Source: Yamagishiella unicocca (taxonomy: Eukaryota; Chlorophyta; Chlorophyceae; Chlamydomonadales; Volvocaceae). Taken from it: a stretch of 64,000 nt of DNA. The position numbers and the translations under genes were made by a program. The stretch is from NCBI GenBank assembly GCA_003116995.1, contig BDSL01000003.1, positions 1,674,001 to 1,738,000 on the forward strand, read 5' to 3'. The notes under the pieces are model-generated. The model did not search any database. It had not been told where the DNA came from and saw only the letters and a program-made list of their open reading frames with translations. Of this stretch, positions 22,801-32,450 are shown piece by piece. Position 1 is the stretch's first letter; each line of letters opens with the position of its first letter.

Positions 22801-24793
22801 GCCCCCGGGCTCGTTGCGACCGATCCGCACCACGAGTAGCCGCTTGAGCCGCGACACTGGCGGGGGTTTGGCCCACATGTCATCTGGCGGCACTGCAGAC
22901 ACCTGCACCGAGCTGAACCTTCCGCTGCCCGGCGTCGCGGAGTTCGCGCTCCACCAGGACGCCGCCTTCGGCTCCTCGCCGCCTTCGTATGACGTCACAA
23001 GCAGCAGCAACGCCCGGATGGTCGGCTCGTGTGGCAGCACTGGCAGCAGCGGTCTGACGCCCACGCAGGGCTTTTCGACAGTGCCTCTGCCGACCCTGTA
23101 CGGTCCCGGAAGCAGCGGCGGGCCCTCCAGCCTTGCGTTAACAGCCATGCGTATATCGAATCTCCGCCCCGGGGGTATGGCCAGCTCGCGTGGCAGCCCG
23201 AGTAGGGCCGGATCCGTCGTTGCGGTATCCCTGGGCGACGGCTTGGCGGGCTCACCCACAAGTGTCCGGCTGGCGGGCCTGGAGAGCGCTGAGTCGGGGT
23301 CGCACGTCCAGACCGGAGCGGAGCGCATCTCGATGCTCTTGAGCAGGCGCCAGAGCCAGAGCGCAGGGCAACTGGAAAGCGGTCTATGCAGCGGCAGCAC
23401 CTCCCTTGCCTTGGCACCTCTTTGTCTGAGGCGGGGCAGTGGTATGGCTTCCGCGCGCACCGCCGATGAGTCCAGCGACCCTTCGGTCAATCTGGGGGGG
23501 AGCGTCGGCGAGGCGGCGCTGGTGGCTGAGACGGCGACGGACAACGAGGCGGCTGACACGGGGGACGAGGAGCAGTTGCAGGAGCACTACCGCCATGCAG
23601 CGGTTGGTGCCGGTGGGTCTACGGGGCCTGGTGGGGACGAGGAGGAGCATGCACGAGCCCTGCAGGATGACGCGCTGCCGGAAACTCGAACGGCAGGCGT
23701 GGACAGAAAGCGGCGCCTGACGACCCAGGGCAGCTTCAGCAATGCTGATGATGATTCCGACAACGCTGACCGCCCGTCCCAGGCGACCGTGTCGTACAGC
23801 GACCGCACGTCCATGTTTTCGGTGCATTCCATGACGGACCGAACGTCCGCCACTACCACGGTGGAGCGCTTCAGCAACCGCTCTTACTACAGCCAGCTCT
23901 CGACTCGAGTGGACTTGGAGCAGGGCTGGCAGCGCCCGAAGCTGGATAAGTCGCGGTCGGGGTCGGCCGTTGGACGCCACAGCATGTCGGGCACGTGGAC
24001 GCAACCGGGGTTGGACCAGCCATTGTTCCCCTCTGCTGGACATGACGGTAGCGTAGAATATGGCAGCAGCGGTGCGGAACACGGCGGCATTGGTGAAACC
24101 AACGCTGCTGGGAGCAGCACCCGGGCGGTGTTCAGGCGGCGCAGCCGCAGCCTCAACTTGCGCGTCCCGCCTGAGTCGTGGACTTACGGCGAGGCGCCAG
24201 TCGGAGCTGTGCCGATGACCCGCGCCACATCAATACGTCCAGGCCGTCGCAGCGGCGTGATGGCGGCCGTAGCTGAGGTGGACCAGGAGGCAGATTCTCC
24301 AAGGGCCGGGTCACGAGCTGAGGGGATCGCTGGTGTGGATCAATTGACGTTCCATGTAGGCCATCCGGCAGTGCCACTGCCCAGGGCGTCGCTGTCGATG
24401 GGTCGTGTTTTGGTTGGGGTTGAGAGCCCGGTCCCAGCCCTGCAAGTCGTTGCGCTGTCATCGGAAACGCAGCGACAGCTGCACGGGCCCCTTCCAGGCC
24501 CCTTTCTCCTGTCACCGCAGGCTACGCTTTCAGCAGCGAGCAGTCCCGTGCACGGCGGAATCACTGCGGCAAAGCCATGTGCTGAAGAGCTTTGTCTTAG
24601 CTCATTCGGTCGCCGCCTGGGTGGCGGACGGCCTGTTTCTTTTGACGCCGGCGCAAGGGGCGTGGCTGATGGCGGGGCGGTTGGGGAGAGGACTGCAGCC
24701 CCACATAGGCAGCAGGTACATGGTGCGAGCCCCCCTCCGCAACGCCCTGCGTCGGCAAACTTAACCCTTGACGTAATGGAAAGCTACAAGTAA
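7900..24793 (+). CDS. Giant class III nucleotide cyclase with three cyclase homology domains and a very long disordered tail
   Basis: Predicted cNMP synthesis at a membrane. Phase-consistent exons: 7900-8143, 8288-8393, 8716-8893, 9134-9250, 9482-9716, 9902-10074, 10381-10545, 10783-10951, 11139-11260, 11506-11589, 11782-11901, 12128-12321, 12452-12648, 12932-13023, 13183-about 13361, 14061-14158, 14276-14577, 14695-14910, 15088-15145, 15218-15470, 15562-about 16630, about 16721-17185, 17293-17909, about 18089-18232, 18411-18648, 18785-21510, 21608-21679, 21760-21908, 22231-24793 (TAA). Sum about 3,780 aa. Residues 1-26 form one hydrophobic segment; cyclase domains lie near 76-280, 312-531 and 564-824; the rest is Ser/Gly/Ala/Pro/Gln-rich apart from a short charged helical stretch (21608-21908). 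Chosen ATG is 7900, but an AG at 7891-7892 could be an acceptor, so an extracellular N-terminus may be missing. Exons near 13361, 16630-16721 and 18089 are approximate. Two acceptors are TAG (15561, 18784), accepted because phase fits on both sides. Confidence 0.85.
8120..9716 (+). other. Cyclase homology domain 1 (metal-binding half)
   Basis: Starts VVTDIEGSTQL, assembled across the 8143/8288 splice, then IVTEGDSFLVAF, QGPRVRMGVHWAL and SDSAHGGQILLSQEAW. Both Asp that bind catalytic Mg2+ in class III cyclases (in TDIEG and EGD) are present. The Asn...Arg transition-state pair is absent: the aligned stretch reads AVSMAQEISDSAHGGQ. It therefore looks like a C1-type half-site. Confidence 0.8.
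8436..8640. repeat. G-rich intronic minisatellite
   Basis: Repeated GGGGATGGGGTGCGGGAG-like units (about 18 bp, three clear copies at 8478-8532) plus flanking G-runs and a second G-rich patch near 8618, all on the coding strand of a cyclase intron. G-quadruplex potential is high by eye. Confidence 0.65.
9940..11589 (+). other. Cyclase homology domain 2 (apparently non-catalytic)
   Basis: ELTFVSLRLR occupies the place of the first metal motif without its Asp. It continues with VKQAQQFEGYMFG, YFTFAFANPSNALRFC, GPRVAASVHC and DYRGPAVALSRALADAAHGG. The second metal Asp and the Asn are missing; one Arg (LSRAL) remains. It ends GRPRYLYE, the usual end of a repeat unit. Probably structural or regulatory. 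Confidence 0.7.
11860..14158 (+). other. Cyclase homology domain 3 (substrate/transition-state half)
   Basis: Starts PMTMVFVKV (no metal Asp), then GGYECKEPEPGKFTLAFG, AIAWACHVQKDLLPLPWP, WRGLRVRVGMACGY, MNTGRADYFGELANTAARV, and PGQILVESSQ. It ends ELRALGKFLLRGLDNPKILY. ANTAAR carries the Asn and Arg missing from domain 1. The Asp in ADYFG lines up with the adenine-selecting Asp of adenylate cyclases. An extra exon (13183 to about 13361, starting VCVTMPDGSALLVEDLPTY) is inserted before the last strand. Confidence 0.78.
14276..24793 (+). other. Disordered C-terminal region of the cyclase
   Basis: Nearly 3,000 residues dominated by Ser, Gly, Ala, Pro, Gln and Thr, with scattered Arg/Ser-Pro sites, encoded mainly by exons 15562-16630, 17293-17909, 18785-21510 and 22231-24793. 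No domain was recognised. The only ordered-looking part is encoded by the small exons 21608-21679 (ILRRTEQELIAQLERCK) and 21760-21908 (ANEIARILHEIRRPPRLQQ), likely a short helix or coiled coil. Long open frames antisense to these exons are composition shadows. Confidence 0.75.
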
Positions 24794-25608
24794 TATCTAG
24801 GGGGTTTCGGTTAGGATGTCTCGTTGGATTGGAAAATCCTAATACAGTGCACGTCTTAATGATAGGACAGCCGCAAATTGCACACACGCGATGGGCTTTT
24901 GGCTGTTTTACCTTATGCGAGCGTAAGGACATTCATTATCGCATGGCACAAAGCTGAAGCCGTGCTGAACAGCTCGAGATGTGTGTGCATCCTCGGAGTG
25001 TGTGTTTGTTGGCCTCTCTATTTGCCGCAGTCGACCCATGCACGTGTGTAGGAACGTCCCTGAGTTATGAAGACGCCGATGATTATTTCACACTAATAGT
25101 CGTTGGTCGATGAAGCATTCTGCTCGGCAACAATGTCTATTTCACCACGGGCGTCCTTGCTGCATCAAAATACAGCCTTCCGTGCGTCATAACTTTGGCG
25201 TTGTTATCTGTTGTGATCTGTTACTTTGACATCTGTGACAGCCCGAAATATAGAAACTCGATTTGGGCTTCGATCGTTGTAGGAGGGCATTTGTATAAAT
25301 GTTGCGTTAAATGAAATGCTGCTGGCTACCGCCGAACGCACCCGGTAAGCAACACAGTAAATACGCAAGTTCCTTCCTAGGGAGTGTGTCGAGCCATGTC
25401 ATTTGCAATCCAACAGAACAGCCTGCTCATCCTGACAGTCAACATCATCAGCAAACTGCCCCCTACACGTCATCAGCAAACTGCCACGTCAAACTGCCAC
25501 TACGCCATCATCAGCAAACTGCCCCCAAAAAACATCATCAGCAAACTGCCCCCTACACGTACACGTTACAGTCGGCATAACAAGATATGGCTATGCTACT
25601 GCCCTATG
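24794..25608. other. Intergenic region between convergent genes
   Basis: 3' flank of the cyclase and of the minus-strand gene ending at 25609. No gene and no clear polyadenylation signal (neither TGTAA nor AATAAA) was found near the cyclase stop. The distal part is the short repeat array at 25439-25565. Confidence 0.5.
25439..25565. repeat. Degenerate CATCAGCAAACTGCC repeat cluster
   Basis: Four copies of CATCATCAGCAAACTGCC or shortened versions, some followed by CCCTACACGT, at unequal spacing. This is a local simple duplication, not a CRISPR: spacings vary and there are no unique spacers. Confidence 0.7.
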
Positions 25609-28600
25609 TTACTGCATTTCCGTTGCCACAATGGGCGGCGGTGGCGTCTGCGTGTCCAACGCTGATAGACGCCGTCGCAGCTTCTCCTGGAGTTCGTTTG
25701 ATGCCCCCATCGCGGGCGGCGTCACCATAGCGGCCAGAGATCCTGGCGGTGCGGACCGCCTTGGCGCGCTCGCCTTCACATGCAAGGTGCAGGGGATGCA
25801 AACAGGGGGATGGAACACGACCTTGATCGTCAGAAAGGCAACCCAATAAAGTAAGGGGTCAAGGAGGTGAGATTTGGACACAGGCCCACAATGTCGGACA
25901 CATCACACTGCACCGCGTTGCCCTTCTCTTATCCAAGTTGTCAGACGCTGGATGACGCTGCGCTATTTGTAGCCATGACTGCAGCTTCCATGCGGATCCC
26001 TGATGCGAATAAGTCCCCCGCACTCCGTATTTTCACCCTTTAATTGCTGCCGCAGGGATACCACAATACACGTGCCAACAGAAGAAGCCCAGGGCAATGA
26101 GAACAAGGCCGAGCATTGCCCGGGGCAGGTACCGCGCGCTTGGCTCAGAGCGAGATGCTGCGAAAGCTTTGTGCGGCTCTCCTATCTTGGCCTCTGCTCT
26201 CATGGCCTGCGGTGCGGTCTCCGCGTCGCCGCATGTTCCCGTCCATCCCCGCACCTGGTATCCGAGGTCAACACTGGTGGCAGCCGTCACCACTACCGTA
26301 CCCGGGCGTGCAATACAAGCTCCAGTACACGCCCAAACTCACCGGTGTAACTAGTCCCAACACTGGTGTCGCGAGCATTGCCGAGGGAGCCGGCGGCCGG
26401 CCATGTAAAGAAGCCGGCGCGGCATCCGCCTTCTTCGCCTCGGACGCACCAGAGCTGCTTGTTCGTCGTTGCCGTGGGGCGCTGGCCTCCTCGCTTGCCG
26501 CCGCCCTCTGCTGCTCCGCTCGTCGCTGGAGGGCAGCCGTGAGTTCACCTCCAAACGGCGCAGCGGTGCACCAAGCAGGGGTTTGAGGTGAGGCTGCTGC
26601 CTCTAGCGCCTCTGCCTCTGCTGCCGCCGCTGCTACCTCCATCTGCACATGAGGGCCGCAGGCCGGCAGTCCACCACAGTAGCCAAGTGATTTGTTCGGG
26701 ATTCCGACGCAAAAAACCATTATCCCAACCCTAACGACAAATTTTCCAATGCTTCGGCGAAACAAACACACAGTTGGCGAGGGACGACACAAACGACATA
26801 AGGTTTCACGAGCGCAATAGGACCGCTGTCGCGACGACGGGTGGTTGGCCCCAAGAAATAGAGCCCCGGCAAAGCACACTCGCCTGCGCGGCTGCAGACT
26901 GCCTTCGGCGCAGCTTCTCAGCAAGCTCGTCCATCGCATCCGCCGAAATATGTGGCCCGAGCGGCTCGACAGGGGCCGAGCGATGCGCCGCCAGCGCACC
27001 ATCCAACGCAACCTGCCGCTGCTGCAGCACACCTGCGTGCGGGAGCGGGAAGCGAGACATTCAGGTGAGCGAGGGACCAGGTAGTGCTACTAAGCGGTAC
27101 TGAGCTACAGGCCAAAGCATTAAGGCCGGCTTAAGATGGAATTCACGCATGCTAAAGCAGACTGGTTGGGGCATAGCGCATTGGAACCACCAACGACGAC
27201 CCCAACTATGGCCAGGCCTGGAGGACCCCCTGAACGGGCGCACACATTGTCCAGCGCCAGGACCAATCCCGCTCTCAACCACAGCGAGTGCAGGTGAGGG
27301 CTGGAGCCTGGGCCAGTGACGCGCACCTCCCAGCTCCTCGCCATACACGGCGTGTGACCGCGTAGACGGTGTGACCTGGTCCTTCTCGTCCGTGCCGTCG
27401 AGCGCCGTCTTCCCCTACGAAGCAACCCGCAGGGGCGTGTGCAACGAGGCGACTCATCATCACGAGCCCACTTGAAGCTCACTCGCCCAGAGCAACGCCC
27501 AGCTGTGATGTACATGCCTTTGGCGCAGGCGCTGTCTTTTTCACCCGAAGGTACAGTACAGCAACAAGGCCAACTAATCGTAGTAAGGCCAATTAATATC
27601 ATGCGCAGTTTGGAGCCCTAACGAACCCTTGTATGACCGCGACAGAACCTGCGGTGCGTTCGGCCAGCCTCAACAATCCCGTCGGACCTTCTTTGCACTC
27701 AGCTCCGCCTGCCAAGGACTGGCCGCGGTAGCGCCGCCGCCCTCCTCACTCTTCCGGACCTTGAACCGCATCACCTGCACACGCGAAGCAGCAGCGCAGC
27801 AGATGCAGGTGGCTGTCAACGAGGGCGCCGCCGCCACCGCCGCCGCCGCCTCACAGCCCCACCCAGCACATTGCAAGCAACAGGTAGGATGGACGCCGGT
27901 GTGCCTTCGTACACCCATGCCATGATGATAACAACCCTTTGGTTTCAAGTGCACGGGATGTGTTTGGGTCCAACCAGCTGCACCAGTCACCCATCGCCTC
28001 CATCGTTCTGCGGGTCATCGTGCGACAGGCGCCCCACGCTTTCCTTGCCATGCTCCCAGCTACGACGTCCTTAGGCGTCAATCGCACTAGCTGGCCCACG
28101 TGCACCTCGATCCTCGATCCAGCAGCCCCGCGATGGAGCCATCCTTTCTTTACCGACGATGACGCTTACGCTAATTGCGGGTTGGCCGGTGCGCACCTGT
28201 GCCAGGTTTGAGGCGTCCTTGTTTTCCACCTTGCTGTAATGTATCTCACGCGCAGCTGGGCTGCCCGTCGCCTGCGCCGTGTGAGGTGGAGGAGCGGCGA
28301 TGGAGTGGGGGGAGGACACGGTTGGTTTTTGGGCCTGTTGGGCCATGGTCCACACCCTACCCCAGGAAGGCGCCACCACAGCCCCAGCCACACGCAGGGC
28401 ATTAGGCCGTCAACCACGTCTCAACCAGGGCAGCTTCAACTGCCAGTAGCGCAAGGCAGTAGGAGCCAGCGTCCGGAAACCAAGGCGGAGGTGGTAGCCC
28501 CTGTGCACTGACCTTCAGGATGGAGTCTCGCTGCAGCCGAGGCAGCACGAGCCCGGCACCCAACGCCGGAATTCCACCGTACTTGCCCAGGATCCTGTCA

Positions 28601-28660
28601 CATTCAAAAGACGACAGGAATGGGGGTTGATGCGGGGTGCCTGTCAGTCCTGCTACTGGG
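25609..28660 (-). CDS. Unrecognised spliced gene with a repeated EKLRRR motif, 5' end uncertain
   Basis: Minus-strand gene ending with TAA at 25609-25611. The last exon contains ASNELQEKLRRRLSALDTQ and ends PPPPIVATEMQ. Upstream exons: about 26343-26655 (acidic/Ala-rich, ends before a GTGAGT donor) and about 26885-27029, containing DAMDELAEKLRRRQSAAAQA, so a (N/D)EL.EKLRRR.SA helix occurs twice. Further candidates: about 27700-27779 (VMRFKVRKSEEGG), about 28205-28240 (KVENKDASNLAQ, good acceptor and donor) and about 28519-28610 (ILGKYGGIPALGAGLVLPRL). The connections upstream of 27030 are not proven by phase, and no initiator Met could be chosen. The short basic amphipathic repeats suggest protein or cytoskeleton binding, but that is only a guess; family not recognised. 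Confidence 0.4.
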
Positions 28661-29094
28661 GCACCCACTGCCCCACTAAAGCATCCATTCCACTCCCTAG
28701 AGACCAGCCCTCTCGACCCCGGCTGTGATCGCTATACTCTTCGGCGGGAACAAGAACGGAATCTGCAACTGTCATTACCCTGCCATGCTCTCGGTAGCGC
28801 GTGATTCGGATGTGATGCATTGTGCCTGGCCCTCGCTGAGGAACGCCGTTGGCGAATTGAACACCGTTTCTACATGGTCTTATCGGAACGGGAGACCGGT
28901 CGGACCAAGGAAGCGGCAGACCCGAGCCGCATGGTGCAACTTTCCCTAGAGCGGCAACATCACCCGGGTTGGGCTTCGTTAGGCCGGTAGTGGTAAGCTC
29001 CAAGCGCTCCTTGGAGCGCGCGCTACCCTCCTCTACGGCCGCAACTTTCCCCCACAGGCGGCGTGCGTCCCATATGGAAACACTCGACACCACC

Positions 29095-30319
29095 TACTTG
29101 GCCTGCTTCTCCAGCTTGAACTTTAGCAGCTCCGGGTGCAGAGTCTTGCTGGCCTTGCGCCGCTGAGTTCCGGGCGCCGCACCGCCGCCAGCGCCCGCAG
29201 GCGCTGTGTCCACCTCACCCAAATCATCCCCCTGCAAACACCCCAGACACCACACCGCATCAAACCCTATCAGGCGGTACATTGAGCAGGCCCCGCACGC
29301 GCAAGAGTGCAGTGGCAAACAGTTTCAACAAGTCGCTCCCGTAACAGCGTCGGACTCGATATTCAGGCACAGAGCGGCAGATATAGGAATGCCCCGTGGG
29401 CCGGCTTTGGTCCAGCTGCTGTGCGCGCCACAAAACCGCGATACACCCCCGAGCACGGGCTCCATCTTGTTATTCCAGATAAACCCTTGCACGGAGGTAA
29501 CAGTATGAAGATGACTTGCACCGCAAAACCCTTACCTCCGTGGGACCCGACAGCTCTTCAGGAGGTCGCGTTGAGGCCAGGTGGGATCAAGAGGACGGTG
29601 TCGCAAACCATCGCGGCGATAAGGGGGACGTCATAATGTGAGCAACAAGGGGTTTATTACAGATGGCGCGGCGTGGTTGGTTGCCTGCACTGGGTGTATG
29701 TCCGCCGGGCGCTGCTGGACAGGCCTCTGGGGCGCAGGTACTGCTAGCGGTCGACAGGTCGACATCTTTGGTAAACAGAAAGCGTCGCATAACCGAAACC
29801 CCCCAAAAGCGACAATCCTACTTGCTCCCACCGACCGGATATACAACAGTCAGCAACTGGGATCCCGGTTGCCCCACAAGGTGCGCAGGCAGGCTAAATC
29901 CGGGAGGCGTTTGACGCCATACGTTGAGCTGTAGCCGTAGCGTACCCTGAATCGCCAGCTGGTGCGCTTCATTGCGCACTGTTTCGATGTACGCGCTCGC
30001 CCGCTCATGGAAGGCCGTGAACAACGCCAGGTGCTGCTGGTGGAAATTGACACCCTTCGCCGCCTCGTCAAGTACTTCGAACAGCCATTCGTCCTCCGGT
30101 ACTTTGCTGCAAGACCATAAAACGACGGAGGCGTGTCCTGCTCGTCCATTCCCTCCCAGGCAAATTGTCAAGGCGCAGACTCCGCTGATTTGCCAGCAAG
30201 AAGCCTGACCTGTTCAAGCTTTCGACAACCTTTCCCAAAGCTGTGGCGTGTCTCTCACACGCGCGCTGAAGCGTGAAAAGGGTCTCGCGCGCCTCATCCA
30301 AGCTGAAGTCGTCCTCCAT
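29095..30319 (-). CDS. Unrecognised alpha-helical protein, possibly BAR-like
   Basis: Start ATG at 30319-30317 gives MEDDFSLDEARETLFTLQRA. The first exon (30319-30210) joins in phase across a GTCAGG...CAG intron to exon 30106-29946, which starts KVPEDEWLFEVLDEAAKG and contains AFHERASAYIETVRNEAHQL; it ends at a GTACGC donor. A later exon, 29231-29098, runs from a CAG acceptor (GDDLGEVDTAPAG) to TLHPELLKFKLEKQAK, followed directly by TAG at 29097-29095. Two long amphipathic helices around an EDEW loop and a basic C-terminus resemble BAR/arfaptin-type folds, which would mean membrane curvature binding, but no diagnostic motif is present. One or more exons between 29231 and 29946 are missing from the model. 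It is followed by the minus-strand gene at 25609-28660; the two could be one transcription unit only if the TAG is spliced out. Confidence 0.45.
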
Positions 30320-30723
30320 TTCTTTAAAAAATGCTATAGAAGGGAGCGAACTACGTGATGCTACTGACGACCGTCTCAAAGCAGCCGACTATCGAGCGCA
30401 TTCCCAGAGCCTGTTTGCGTTAGCTCTTGGCGAACGTAGTTGTAAAGAAGGCCCCACATGATATATCGTTACGTAATTTGTATACAATAAGCCTTGTCTT
30501 GTCATAATCTTAGGGCCAGCTGCGGCCCACTGGGGCCCATTTCAAAGTCACGTCAAGCAACAGCTGGCTGCCCAACATCAACAACCCAAGGCTGCTTGAC
30601 CAAGCTTGAATATCTGAGATCCGTACAATATGCTCCGCAAGCATCCGTCAGTCCAATCATGGGTGAACGTAGGTGACGGCAGCAGAAGTAAGTGATGATG
30701 GCGGAGCTGCCAGCGTGGCTGCA

Positions 30724-31341
30724 ATGTGCCTGGTCCACATCCAGCACGCCATGCAGAACTACCAGGGTGGTAAGTTGGCCTTACGTGCATGATGATTACC
30801 AAGTTGATTGGATGATTAGTTTGAGTGTCACACAATGCTAACTGCCTCTTTGACCTTTCTTCGTCCAAACCACTGGAAACACTTACAGAGAAGAAGCAGG
30901 CGCTGCACAAGATGGAGCCGTTCAACGCCCCTTACCAGAGATCTGCTGGGGATAGGGAGGAGACGATTGCGGCCGGGGTGCGGGAGAACACCAAGGAGCT
31001 CATCATAAAGGCTATGCAAATGGCCAATGTGGCCGGCACACCTGGTGGGGGCAAGCGCGTCCCGCTGCCAACTGCGACTCCTGTGACAGGTGGCATCCGG
31101 CAAACCCAGGAGGCTGCCACACCAGCAGCTGAATTTACCCCAGCGCCTGACATTGGAGTTGTTGCTCCAACTACCGGGCCCAATGACCCAATGCCCCGAT
31201 TGCCCCCATTGCCCAGAGTGGAGCGTGCCACAGGTAAGTGCTCGTAAGAATGCTGGTGATTGCGAGGAAGTGAAGGTTCTATGCTGAGCGTGGAACTGTA
31301 CGTACCTCGATGCAGAAGTTGGGATGGATGGTGGACCCTGA
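30724..31341 (+). CDS. Small unrecognised spliced gene
   Basis: Exon ..-30769 (MCLVHIQHAMQNYQGG, ATG 30724; an upstream in-frame stretch could extend it) joins in phase 1 to exon 30889-31233, which starts EKKQALHKMEPFNAPYQRSA, then GDREETIAAGVRENTKELI, then a Pro/Thr-rich part ending RLPPLPRVERAT. Splice sites are canonical (GTAAGT donors, CAG acceptors). Phase 1 joining to 31316 gives a very short final exon ending at TGA 31339-31341. Alternatively exon 31316 is read in another frame (KLGWMVDPEEPDMDD, with its own GTAAGC donor) and the gene runs to about 31635-31650. It starts about 0.4 kb from the divergent helical gene, so they may share a promoter region. Function unknown. Confidence 0.4.
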
Positions 31342-31728
31342 GGAGCCTGACATGGATGACGGTAAGCTTGTTACCTTGCAGCATTGTATTCCAACCCTGT
31401 CTTCCACCATACCATGAAGGCGGGTCAGGACGCTAAAGTGTCTGCCCACCCTTGCTTACATTGCAGTGCCGCTGCTGGGAGAGCTGGTAGGTAGATCCAG
31501 GCAACAAGCCTCAGCAGTCAGGACAGGGCAAGCCAGCGGCTGCCGGCAGAGCACTTGGACAGGGCGATCCAGCAGCTGCTGGAGCTCCAGGACGTGGAAA
31601 GCGTGGCTCTGGCAAGCGATGCGCGTTGCAGTAGGATCTGGGTGTGAACGGCGTGTATGGGCTGATAGTGTTGTGTTGGTCGTTATGGGAGATGGTGGAC
31701 CACAAAAATATGGCTGCCGACACCCATG

Positions 31729-32020
31729 CGCCCCATGACCAGACTGGGGACGCTCATATTGGGTTGAAAGGGGTGTGCAAGGGGTGGATCAGGCCCTGTC
31801 AGGCCCTGTGATCGGACTGGGGATGCCCATCCATGTGTATTGCGGTGATGGGGGTGCACAGGGGGTGGGTCAGGCCCGCCCCATGATCGGACTGGGGATC
31901 GATGCCCATGCATATTGGGGGTGATCGATGGGGGTGCACAGCAGTGAGCGGGTTAGGCCCAGTGACCGGACTGGGGAAGCGCATGTGTATTGGGGTGCGC
32001 AGGGGGCCCGACCCAACTAG
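31729..32020. repeat. Degenerate tandem repeat, about 4 units of 70-80 bp
   Basis: Units built around GACCGGACTGGGGA(T/A)GCCCAT..., TATTGGGGGTGAT, GGGGGTGCACAGGGGGTGGGTCAGGCCC. The copies differ by small indels and substitutions. They directly precede the 29-bp minisatellite. Confidence 0.7.
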
Positions 32021-32095
32021 CCCCGATGTGGCACAACAAAATGGTGTAACAAGGATTTGATTGAGCTTTGACCTGGGTTCCCCGTTACACCCTGA

Positions 32096-32450
32096 TAACT
32101 GGAGGGGTAGGGGATAACCCCCGTCCAGTTATGCGGGGGTTTACCCCCCCGTAACCAGAACGGTTTTACCCCCCCCCCCGTAACCGGAATGGGGTTACCC
32201 CCCCGTAACCAGACTGGGGTTACCCCCGCCCCCGTAACCAGACTGGGGTTACCCCCGTAACTGGACGGGGGTTACCCCCGCCCCCGTAACTGGACGGGGG
32301 TTACCCCCGCCCCCGTAACTGGACGGGGGTTACCCCTGCCCCCGTAACTGGACGGGGGTTACCCCCGCCCCCGTAACTGGACGGGGGTTACCCCCGCCCC
32401 CGTAACTGGATGGGGGTTACCCCCCGTAACCGGACGGGGGTTATCTACCC
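32096..32450. repeat. 29-bp minisatellite with partly palindromic units
   Basis: About eleven units of GTAACTGGACGGGGGTTACC followed by CCCGCCCCC; inner copies are nearly identical and outer ones degenerate. Each unit contains GTAAC...GTTAC arms and long C-runs. Period 29 was checked on adjacent copies (GTAACT at 32286 and 32315). No coding potential. Confidence 0.9.

Noticed and set aside
22744..24082. Minus-strand ORFs of 271 and 232 codons opposite the cyclase tail
   Set aside because: Antisense to a long plus-strand exon with good boundaries; composition is the expected shadow.
31316..31738. Extension of the small plus-strand gene to about 31738
   Set aside because: The alternative exons (DPEEPDMDD; a QQSGQGKPAAAGRALGQG-type tail) have plausible sequence, but phases with exon 30889-31233 do not match without a further exon, so only the TGA at 31341 is annotated.
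32096..32450. CRISPR-like regular repeats
   Set aside because: Units are contiguous with no unique spacers, and the window is eukaryotic; it is a minisatellite.
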